From: Bicyclus anynana
Lineage: Eukaryota > Arthropoda > Insecta > Lepidoptera > Nymphalidae
Direction of reading: 5' to 3'
Assembly: GCF_947172395.1 (NCBI RefSeq)
Contig: NC_069085.1
Span: 17,486,698-17,550,697 of the forward strand
Length of the DNA stretch: 64,000 nucleotides
A program made the position numbers and the translations under genes. Positions 43,497 through 51,124 of this stretch are shown in pieces. The notes under the pieces are model-generated. The model was not told the origin of the DNA. It did not search any database and was given only the letters and a program-made list of their open reading frames with translations. How positions within the stretch are numbered: the first letter of the stretch is position 1; the number at the start of each line of letters is the position of its first letter.

Positions 43497-43800
43497 ACAG
43501 CCTCGACGGCCCAGTTAGCCTATGAGGTTTCGAATCACGAGGTCCTGGGTTTGACTAATACTGAGCTTTCGTAAAATTTCTCAGTTGGGAAGTAAATAAA
43601 TACACGACCTGCCTCCTTCCATAAAGGGAAGAAAATATGAAGCTTAAATCCACCACGCTTACTTAATACGGGTTAGTGATAAACTCTTTAACAATCTCTA
43701 TCAGATGATAACGATAATTACCAAAACCCACGCGATGGCTTGACGTGTTCTCCGAGAATACAGCACAAGGGTATGGCACTATCAACCTCCCAACTTCGCT
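43497..43800. repeat. SINE-D pieces in opposite orientation
   Basis: 43497-43595 (+) has a tRNA-like head (CCCAGTTAGCCTATGAGG, ACGAGGTCCTGGGTTTG). 43604-43800 (-) matches the SINE-D body at 32438 (CTGCCTCCTTCCATAAAGGG, AAATATGAAGCTTAAATCC, GTGTTCTCCGAGAATACAG). The fold-back starts where this ends. Confidence 0.55.
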
Positions 43801-44641
43801 CTGAGAATTTATGCTGCTAACTTTTAAGAAATGAAAACTCAGTACTTACCACAGGGTAACCAGATAGAGTCTTTACGAACTCCGTACTAAAGCTAGTGCA
43901 ACCCATAAAAAAAAACAAAAGTCACGCATCTCCTTGACATCCGCTTAAACAAAATTTTTCCATAATTTGTATTTCAAAATTTAACACTAACAACAAGTAC
44001 GTAAATTAATATAATAATCAATAAAAACCAATAAAAATTTTTTTTTTCCCTTTGGTTTTTATGAATTATTTGTAAAATGTTTAAAAACGTATGACGGCAT
44101 TTTTCTTGAATAATATTGAAAATTACTGATGCGACGGTTCGTATCGTACTGACAAGAGAACGTATTCGTTTTTGAATTTCGTATCCATCCGCGGTACAAA
44201 ACCGTCTTGTTCCGTACATCTGTATATTATTGATTAATCTGTGGTACCTACCTAATTCACAGTCTGACCCAGGACTCTATAGGCTAAGCACTGGCTTAGC
44301 CTATATAGACCTGGGAAGGAGAATATTATTGAAGAAAAATGGCGTCATACGTTTTTAAATATTTTATAAACTGTTCACAAAAACTAAAGAAATAAGATAG
44401 AGTATTTTTTTATTGGTTATTATTGATTATTATATTAATTTACGTAATTGTTGTTAGTGTTAAATTTTGAAATACAAATTATGAAAAAAGTTTGTTTAAG
44501 CGGATGTCAAAGAGATGCGTGACTTTTGTTTTTTTATAGGTTGAACCGCCTTCAGTACGCAGTTCGTAAAGATTCTCTCTGGTTAGTCTGTGGTAGGTAC
44601 TGAGTTTTCATTTCTTAAAAGTTAGCAGCATAAATTCTCAG
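43800..44641. mobile_element. 842-bp fold-back element, ~318-bp inverted arms
   Basis: Left arm 43800-44117 starts CTGAGAATTTATGCTGCTAA. Right arm 44322-44641 ends TTAGCAGCATAAATTCTCAG. Matching blocks run the whole way: AGTCACGCATCTCCTTGACA against TGTCAAAGAGATGCGTGACT, and AAAAACGTATGACGGCATTT against AAATGGCGTCATACGTTTTT. The arms differ by many small changes, so it is not an assembly mirror. The ~204-bp centre has its own hairpin TATAGGCTAAGC/GCTTAGCCTATA (44278-44308). No transposase; the class is unknown. Confidence 0.85.
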
Positions 44642-44726
44642 ATAGTAGTCCAGTGACTAAAAAGGCAGTCAGTATTCTTTATTAAAAAAAAAAAACAAAT
44701 AAATACGTGTCATATTACGTTTCCCC

Positions 44727-44812
44727 TACTCGAAGGCCTCTCAGAGTGTCGGCGTGGAAGGGCGCGCGAGATAGCATCTAGTGGAGGGCTCGCGCGCGGA
44801 CAATCTCCCTTC
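44727..44812 (+). repeat. GC-rich direct repeat, right copy
   Basis: See the left copy at 43050. GCTCGCGCGCGGACAATCTC and CCTTC; the upstream half is more diverged. Confidence 0.6.
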
Positions 44813-44944
44813 TAGCCGCCATCGACGGTTGCCACAATTATTGCGATTTGTAAGCAAAAGTGTGACAATATCGCCTTATTGTGTAGCTTTGTTATGAGCT
44901 AATTGTGACGGCGTAACTAATAGGTCCCAAGATTGATTTTTTTC

Positions 44945-45003
44945 AATGTTTTATACAAGCGCTTGACTGAAATCATGTATAATGGTAAGCAATGATGCAG
45001 CTA
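44945..45003 (-). repeat. SINE-A 3' remnant at the Sailor insertion site
   Basis: ATACAAGCGCTTGACTGAAA then TAATGGTAAGCAATGATGCA resembles the SINE-A 3' end, breaking at TA (45002-45003) where the transposon begins. What follows the transposon on the other side (from 46837) matches SINE-A only weakly. Confidence 0.45.
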
Positions 45004-46836
45004 TAGTACGCGCGTTAACAACTGAGTCTTAGGGCCATAAATCATTTCTCTATATCTATCTCGCTTGCACTTATGGGTCTTATGGAGCCGTCTAGTGAAG
45101 GGTGTAACAATGAAAGACATATTATCGATAAGTAAAGTTTATTATCGTATCTTGTTCACAAAATTAAAAAAATTAACAATATTTGATTTAATATAATACA
45201 TATTTCATATTATATAATTATTAACTAAATAAAATTAATCTTCATCTGAGTCTTCATCATCAGAATCTTCGTCTTCTGCCAAATTTATTATAAGCGGCGC
45301 GTGATCTCTAATTAGAGCTTTTTGTAAATCTTTGTTTTGAAGTTCTTCGGCATGCCTAACACATTTGGCCCAGTCTTCTCGTGTGACATTTTCTATGGCT
45401 CGGTGGAGGTGATTTTCGACATCTGCTATCTTGAAGGTATTATTATTCTTCGCAACTTCTCCCTTTACTTGTGCCCAAATTAATTCTATTGGGTTATATT
45501 GACAGTGATATGGAGGGAGCCTTATTACTTCATGACCTCGTTCATTTGCCAGATGGTCTAAAGCGTAGACCTTCTGCGGGTTACTGGCTTTTACTTTTCT
45601 TATTAATTCTTCAATAATTTCGTTGCTGGAATATGGAATCTTTTTCTTTGTCAACCATTCTTGAATTTCAGCTTTCCTCGTGTTTCTTGTGGGTATCTTT
45701 TCCAACTGTATCGAATGATAGCTTGCGTTATCGACAATTATAACTGAGGGCTCTTCAAGTAGATTCAGGAATTCGGAAAACCATGCCATATATGTTTCGC
45801 CATCCATTTCTGTGTGGTAATCAGCATCCTTTGATTTCACCGCTTTAAATATTAGCTTCGCATCTGGAACGAAGCCAGTCCTTGCAGAACCCGCATGGCA
45901 AACTATTAATCTTTGGCCTTTTCCCACAGGCTGATTCTTGAAACCTCCTTCATCGTTGCTTCCAAGCCACATCCTCTTTCTTGCATGGTTTTGATTAATC
46001 CATGTTTCGTCTAGATAGAAACGTGGTCGCTGATCGTTAGTTCTTCTAAGTAAATCCAATTTCCTTAAAAAGTCCATTCTAGCACAAACAATATCAGTTC
46101 TTTCCATTAAATATTTACGTCCTTCGCTATTTTTCTTATACTGGAACCCAACCTCCTTCAGTAGTATTCTCATTGAAGTGTTGCCGCATTTAAAATCGGG
46201 TAATTGTTCACGGAATTTTTCTAAAATTTTCGCCACGGATGGATACTCTCCATTCTCATAAAATGAAGCTACAGTTCGCTTCAACACACTTTTATCAAAA
46301 TCGTCAATATTAGTGACGGTTTGTGGTTTCTTAAAATTTGTTCTTGGTATACAGGTACTGCCTGATTGTGATACTTCCGTCTTGATTCGGTCCACTGTCG
46401 CTCTGCTCACACCACAAACAAATGCGGCCATTTCACGTGGTTTGTTGAAATTTAGAGAAGCCACTTTATTCGGATCACTTTTCAATTCATTGAGAAACAG
46501 GAATACGTTGTGAATCAGTGTTCGAGCTTGAGGGCTAATATCGCCATGTAATTTATTCAGATCAACGTTAGAAAATAAAGTATCCATAGTGCGCAACGAG
46601 TAACACATGAATGTATTTATTTAATTGCAGTAAACACATTTATAGCAAAAAAAATACGCAATGCAATTACATTAGAAACCGACCAATCAGAATCGTCCAA
46701 ATCATTATTGACTCATCATTAGCACGTGCGCAGGTAGCCGTTTATCGATAATTAGGGTGCGCAGGTAGGCGCGCTGCACATTCCTATCTTTTTTGACTTT
46801 TATGACCGGACGACTCAGATGATAACGCGCATACTT
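45004..46836 (-). mobile_element. Complete DD82E ('Sailor'-like) Tc1-mariner-group transposon
   Basis: 1833 bp. The left end reads TAGTACGCGCGTTAACAACT and the inverted right end AAGTATGCGCGTTATCATCT. About 30 of the first 38 positions match, and both continue with GAGTC and CATAAA. TA stands directly outside both ends (45002-45003, 46837-46838), the usual target duplication of this group. Inside the right end GTGCGCAGGTAG occurs twice (46726, 46757) and TATCGATA lies near both ends (45123, 46743), possible transposase contacts. One intact gene on the minus strand fills 75% of the element. All parts for movement are present, so the copy may be young. Confidence 0.9.
45235..46608 (-). CDS. DDE transposase, DD82E type
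   Basis: 457 residues, uninterrupted; it cuts and rejoins the element's own ends in the nucleus. A helix-turn-helix region lies at about 55-80 (KPREMAAFVCGVSRATVDRI), for end binding. The catalytic RNase H-like core follows: D200 in FYLDETWIN, D293 in VIIVDNASYHS, and E375 in PPYHCQYNPIELIWAQVK. The YNPIE/LIWAQ signature and DNASYH are standard for IS630-Tc1-mariner enzymes. The second D to E spacing is 81 residues, where Tc1 has 34 and pogo about 30-36. The extra stretch (about 300-360) is Lys/Glu-rich. This fits the DD82E 'Sailor' group. The C-terminus is acidic (EDEDSDDEDSDED). MDTLFSN, seven residues in, may be the true start. A minus-strand AATAAA lies about 95 bases after the stop. Confidence 0.92.
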   Translation of the reverse strand: MCYSLRTMDTLFSNVDLNKLHGDISPQARTLIHNVFLFLNELKSDPNKVASLNFNKPREMAAFVCGVSRATVDRIKTEVSQSGSTCIPRTNFKKPQTVTNIDDFDKSVLKRTVASFYENGEYPSVAKILEKFREQLPDFKCGNTSMRILLKEVGFQYKKNSEGRKYLMERTDIVCARMDFLRKLDLLRRTNDQRPRFYLDETWINQNHARKRMWLGSNDEGGFKNQPVGKGQRLIVCHAGSARTGFVPDAKLIFKAVKSKDADYHTEMDGETYMAWFSEFLNLLEEPSVIIVDNASYHSIQLEKIPTRNTRKAEIQEWLTKKKIPYSSNEIIEELIRKVKASNPQKVYALDHLANERGHEVIRLPPYHCQYNPIELIWAQVKGEVAKNNNTFKIADVENHLHRAIENVTREDWAKCVRHAEELQNKDLQKALIRDHAPLIINLAEDEDSDDEDSDED

Positions 46837-46838
46837 TA

Positions 46839-47063
46839 GTGAAACTCGCTTGCCAAGAAAAAGTATATTCACTTTTGACGTAAAGATAACCATGTTGTAG
46901 GTAGTAGAAAAAACGGAAGCTGGAAAGGCATTTCATTTATGTAATTGCAGTGTGTATAAGGATTGAGAATCCAAACCGCTTAGTACGCGTTCAAGGGATA
47001 TGTACTACGTAGTTCGGGCCAATATAAGAATTTACATTTTCTAAATTAGTTCAGGACTTATCC
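46839..47063. other. No gene seen
   Basis: Unique AT-rich spacer between the Sailor-like element and the LINE tail. Confidence 0.5.
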
Positions 47064-47287
47064 AAAATTCAAAATTCAAAATTCAAAATTCATTTATTTC
47101 AAGTAGGCTCAGTTTACAAGCACTTTTGACACGTCAGTTGACTATTTGTAAAGATTCTACCACCGGTTCGGAAGGCAGGTTCTGCTGAGAAGATACCGGC
47201 AAGAAACTCAACAGTTGCTCTTTTGAAAAAGTCATACAGTATTACAATTTACATTTGATAACAATTAAATTACAATTTCTTATAGTT

Positions 47288-50170
47288 TTATTTCCTGTGT
47301 GAAGGTGGAAGCTGATCCAATGGCCTCCAAGCACCTTTGTCGTTAAGGAACTCATCAATAGTGTAGTAACCTCGACTAAGTAAATGTTTTTTAACACATT
47401 GCTTAAAGTTGTGCATTGGCAAGTCCATCACGGTCTTGGGGATCTTGTTATAGAAGAGTACACCCAAACCCACAAAAGATTTTTTAACTCTTTGGAGACG
47501 ATATGCAGAAATAACTAACTTATGCCCGTGTCTAGTAAGACGTGGGTTTACATCTCCTTTTCGTTTGTACAAATTAATATTTTGTCTCACATAAACTATA
47601 CTGTTATATATATACTGACAGGCTACTGTTAAAATGCCTATTTCTTTAAACTTTTGACGAAGGGACTCGCGTGATTTTAGTTGATATATTGCTCGAATTG
47701 CTCTTTTTTGAAGTACAAATATAGAATGTATATCAGCAGCCTTGCCCCACAACAAAATACCGTAAGACATTACGCTGTGAAAGTACGCAAAATAAACAAG
47801 TCTAGCTGTATCAACATCAGTAAACTGTCTTATTTTTCTCACTGCAAAAGCAGCTGAGCTGAGTTTACCTGACAGTTTTTCTATATGAGCACCCCACTGA
47901 AGTTTAGAATCCAAGGTCACTCCCAGGAAAACTGTGGAATTCTCTATTTCTAGTGTTTCACCATTGATCATTATAGACTTATCTAATTTTATAACATTTG
48001 GTAATGAAAACTCAATACATTTAGTTTTCTTTGCATTTAAAAGTAAGTTGTTAACAGTGAACCAATGCGACACATGCGATATGGCACGGTTTACATCGTC
48101 GGAATTATCTTTACTTCTGTCACTCTTAAAAATTAGGGATGTGTCGTCAGCAAACAGTACTATCTCACAGATGCCGCTAACATGGTGTGGTAAATCGTTT
48201 ATGTACACTAGGAATAGAAAAGGACCCAGAATTGAACCCTGTGGGACGCCCATTGTGTTAGAAAAACCGCGAGACTTTGAATCATTTATGCATACCTTTT
48301 GTGTTCTATCACTAAGATAAGAGGCGATGAGATCGAGTGCAACACTTTTTATGCCATAGTGGCTTAACTTAAGTAAAAGAATGTTATGGTCAACACAATC
48401 GAATGCTTTGGACAAATCACAAAATACACCAATAGCATTCTTAGCATTTTCCCATGCATCATATATATGTTTTAAAAGTTTAGCACCTGCATCAGTTGTA
48501 CTGCGACCTTTAGTAAAACCATACTGTTCAGGGTGAAATAAATTATTTAAATTAAAATGACTTAAAAGTTGATTTAAAATGATTTTTTCAAAAACCTTAC
48601 TAAGTGTTGGCAGTATTGTAATTGGTCTATAATTATTAACATCAGTTTTGTCACCTGATTTAAAAAGTGGTAACAGTTTGCCATGTTTCATTAGGTTCGG
48701 AAAGATACCTAAATCCACGCATTCATTAAAAATAATAGCTAAGTGGGGAGCAATGACATCAATGATGTTAGATATTACTTTCACTGACATGCCCCACATG
48801 TCTCCAGTTCTTTTTAATTTTAACAGTTTAAAAGTTTTTTTAATGTCTGATACAGTTATATGATGAAATTCAAAAAGAACGTTGCACTCTTTAACATGGC
48901 CTCTTAATATCCTCTGGGCTTCCGTAGCAGAAGAGTCCAGTGAATCTGTTAACAAGATAGGAACATTCTGGAAAAAGTCTTCAAAGGCATTAACAACCTC
49001 GTTATCGGTGTTTATCTTTTTATCATTGACAATTAATTCAAAACTCATATCACGTGGTCTAATTTTGCCTGATTCTTTATTAATTATGTTCCAGGTTGTT
49101 TGTACCTTGTTTTCAGATTTTATTATTCTATCTTTGATGTGTAATGATTTTGCAAGAATACAAACACGTTTGAAAATTTTTGAATAGTTTTTTACATGTT
49201 CTAAATATGTTCGCGTTTGATTATACTGTTTCTCCTCGTACAACTCGTACAATCTGTCTCTACTTTTGTAAATGCCTACAGTAGCCCATTCGCTAAACTT
49301 TAATTTTTGAGTAACATTAATACGTTTAAAGTTAAAAATTTTACAAAACTCTTTGTCTATTGTCTTGAACAGCGTACCAAATAGCCTGTCTGGGTGACTA
49401 TTTTCAAATGAAAGACTTGGAATTTTTGAAGAAATTATGCTTTTAAATCGCTCTAATTTACCTTCAGTTATCGGCCTATACTTGAACCATTGGTTGCTAT
49501 TGGATTTATTGTTTAAAATAGTTATTATTTGACCACTGTGATCAGAGCCTAATTTATTTATTATCATCTTTTTTTCAATCACACAATTGTAAAATATATT
49601 ATCCAGACATGTCCCTGAAGTAGCCGTTATCCTAGTAGGTTCATTAAAAGCATGAGTCAAATCAAAACATTTGAATAAGTTAAGAAATCTAACAGACTTT
49701 GAGTTTTCTGTTAGAATATCAACATTAAAATCGCCACAAATCAGTATTTGTTTGGAAGATGTGCACAAACGTCTCATTACATCCTCCATTACCTCTTCAA
49801 ATTGATCAAAGTCAGCAGGAGGGGGTCGGTACACGCATACTATAACAATTCGTTCCAACTCCACACAAGATAGTTCAACAATGCATTCCACAGAAAGACT
49901 AACTATGTCTTTTCTATCCTTGTATTTTAGGTTATTAAGTAAAAGTATTAAAGAGCCACCATGTCCAGCCCTTCTGGAGAATACACTTGACAATGAAAAA
50001 TTTTTAATATCAAGTACTGATAGTTGTGACTTTGTGAGCCAGTGTTCCGTAATACATAAGATGTGTATATTGAATTTCTCTACAAATAGTTCAACTTCTA
50101 ATTCCTTGCCGTTGATGCTCTGTATATTTTGGTGTACAATGTTAAAGTTACAGTGCACCTCCGTTGTCAT
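47288..50170 (-). CDS. LINE ORF2: AP-endonuclease and reverse transcriptase
   Basis: 960 residues with no stop or frameshift. The endonuclease is at 1-225: N15 in VHQNIQSIN, E42 in CITEHWL, VYRPP (114-118), D147 in ICGDFNVD and SDH at 209-211. It nicks the target DNA. The reverse transcriptase is at about 495-760: GKLLPLFKSGDK, NNYRPITILPTLSKVFEKII, FHPEQYGFTKGRSTTDA, FCDLSKAFDCVDHNI (D585), GVPQGSILGPFLFLVYIND and FADDTSLIFK (catalytic FADD at 673-676). It copies the RNA at the nick. The C-terminal third has no RNase H. The start ATG follows ORF1's TAG by five bases (TAG AAAAT ATG) in another frame, which suggests reinitiation. All catalytic residues are kept, so the protein could be active. 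The CR1/Daphne placement rests on the ORF1 type and the tail. Confidence 0.93.
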   Translation of the reverse strand: MTTEVHCNFNIVHQNIQSINGKELEVELFVEKFNIHILCITEHWLTKSQLSVLDIKNFSLSSVFSRRAGHGGSLILLLNNLKYKDRKDIVSLSVECIVELSCVELERIVIVCVYRPPPADFDQFEEVMEDVMRRLCTSSKQILICGDFNVDILTENSKSVRFLNLFKCFDLTHAFNEPTRITATSGTCLDNIFYNCVIEKKMIINKLGSDHSGQIITILNNKSNSNQWFKYRPITEGKLERFKSIISSKIPSLSFENSHPDRLFGTLFKTIDKEFCKIFNFKRINVTQKLKFSEWATVGIYKSRDRLYELYEEKQYNQTRTYLEHVKNYSKIFKRVCILAKSLHIKDRIIKSENKVQTTWNIINKESGKIRPRDMSFELIVNDKKINTDNEVVNAFEDFFQNVPILLTDSLDSSATEAQRILRGHVKECNVLFEFHHITVSDIKKTFKLLKLKRTGDMWGMSVKVISNIIDVIAPHLAIIFNECVDLGIFPNLMKHGKLLPLFKSGDKTDVNNYRPITILPTLSKVFEKIILNQLLSHFNLNNLFHPEQYGFTKGRSTTDAGAKLLKHIYDAWENAKNAIGVFCDLSKAFDCVDHNILLLKLSHYGIKSVALDLIASYLSDRTQKVCINDSKSRGFSNTMGVPQGSILGPFLFLVYINDLPHHVSGICEIVLFADDTSLIFKSDRSKDNSDDVNRAISHVSHWFTVNNLLLNAKKTKCIEFSLPNVIKLDKSIMINGETLEIENSTVFLGVTLDSKLQWGAHIEKLSGKLSSAAFAVRKIRQFTDVDTARLVYFAYFHSVMSYGILLWGKAADIHSIFVLQKRAIRAIYQLKSRESLRQKFKEIGILTVACQYIYNSIVYVRQNINLYKRKGDVNPRLTRHGHKLVISAYRLQRVKKSFVGLGVLFYNKIPKTVMDLPMHNFKQCVKKHLLSRGYYTIDEFLNDKGAWRPLDQLPPSHRK

Positions 50171-50175
50171 ATTTT

Positions 50176-50916
50176 CTAGTTTAAAGAATTTTTAATTGTA
50201 ACAGTACTAGGATTGGTACTGCAGTCATATATAGAAATATTTGTACTATTACTACAGTTTGTAGAGATGTCAATAGACTGAGTTACACTACTTGTAACTG
50301 GATCGTTTATATAAAAATTAACATTTGAGACAGTACTATCACTCGTACTCTGGTCAATAGAAACAGAAGAACTATTTTTACAAGTCGAATTAGTGTCAAT
50401 AGACTGCGTTACAACATTTGTAACTGACTTATTTAAGTTGTAAGCCAACAGGGACGCAACATGCTGCTTACATTTTTTTGGCAGATATAAATTATCTTTA
50501 GTCAACGAATAAGATGAGGTAAACTTATTCATGTCAAAATAAAAAATTGCATCGCTGTGATGGTATGTCAAGTTGTATAACAATAGATTCAAATTATGGA
50601 TATGCTTATTTTCTTTAGCACTTGACTTAAAGTATGGAAATCCACATAATGTAAATTCACATTTGGTTCTACTATGTAATACCAAAAGCTTTTCAACACA
50701 TTTTATGATTTGATGCCTTTTAATTTTCAAACTGTTCCCTAACATCAAAATTACATTTGAGTAACCAACTACATTTTCTGTACTTATGCTATTTATTAAA
50801 TAATTAAAACTAGCCCCTGGAAAACATTTGTTAGTCACTGAATGGTTTAGGTATTGGCTCATAATGAACCAAAATCCTTTGGTACCCTTGGGTTTGATAG
50901 TGGATATAGTAACCAC
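50176..50916 (-). CDS. LINE ORF1, esterase-like, 5' truncated
   Basis: 246 residues are open; the frame probably begins before the element's break, so the N-terminus is missing. It resembles the SGNH/GDSL-type esterase domain known from ORF1 of CR1-like LINEs. CFPGASFNYLI matches block II, VILMLGNSLKI block III, and KDNLYLPKKCKQHVASLLAY block V. In block V the usual D-x-x-H appears as D-N-L-Y, so the catalytic His seems lost and hydrolase activity is doubtful. The nucleophile block I is absent. The C-terminal 80 residues are Ser/Thr/Asn-rich with two repeats of a VTQSID motif. Ends TAG five bases before ORF2. Confidence 0.65.
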   Translation of the reverse strand: MVTISTIKPKGTKGFWFIMSQYLNHSVTNKCFPGASFNYLINSISTENVVGYSNVILMLGNSLKIKRHQIIKCVEKLLVLHSRTKCEFTLCGFPYFKSSAKENKHIHNLNLLLYNLTYHHSDAIFYFDMNKFTSSYSLTKDNLYLPKKCKQHVASLLAYNLNKSVTNVVTQSIDTNSTCKNSSSVSIDQSTSDSTVSNVNFYINDPVTSSVTQSIDISTNCSNSTNISIYDCSTNPSTVTIKNSLN

Positions 50917-50969
50917 TGTACCACTACACCACTTAATATCAAGTCAAGTAAAGTAAAGCCAAAAAGACC

Positions 50970-51119
50970 CGATGATCCGCGCGGGCCGGGGTCATGTAGC
51001 GATGAATGAAAAACCTCCGACTGATGCTTCCCACCGCATGATTTCACACCTGCGCTGTCTTTCCCCCCATCGCCCGCATATTATCATGGGAGTGTCATCG
51101 ACTAACTTGCCAGATTATA
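50970..51119. mobile_element. MITE-Q copy 1, one end missing
   Basis: GATGATCCGCGCGGGCCGGG, TAGCGATG, GATTTCACACCTGCGCTGTC, CCCCCATCGCCCGCATATTA, AGTGTCATCGACTAACTTGC, CAGATTATA. It matches the reverse complement of 55071-55223. The left terminal repeat is replaced by the LINE junction. Confidence 0.75.
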
Positions 51120-51124
51120 CAGCG

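Larger units (their letters stand above)
47064..50969 (-). mobile_element. CR1/Daphne-type non-LTR retrotransposon, nearly full length
   Basis: Minus strand order: truncated 5' end (about 50969), esterase-like ORF1, ORF2 with endonuclease and reverse transcriptase, a ~200-base 3'UTR (GCAGAACCTGCCTTCCGAAC, TGCTTGTAAACTGAGCCTAC), and a GAATTTT tandem tail at 47064-47092. The 5' end meets a MITE at 50970 that has lost one terminal repeat, so the junction marks a truncation or rearrangement. 3' pieces of the same family lie at 6441 and 62130, with decayed ones at 8091, 13534, 24795 and 41590. Confidence 0.85.

Noticed and set aside
46313..46513. 66-codon plus frame in the transposon
   Set aside because: Antisense shadow of the transposase N-terminal part.
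47934..50195. Plus-strand frames of 70-128 codons inside the LINE
   Set aside because: Shadows of the minus-strand ORF2.
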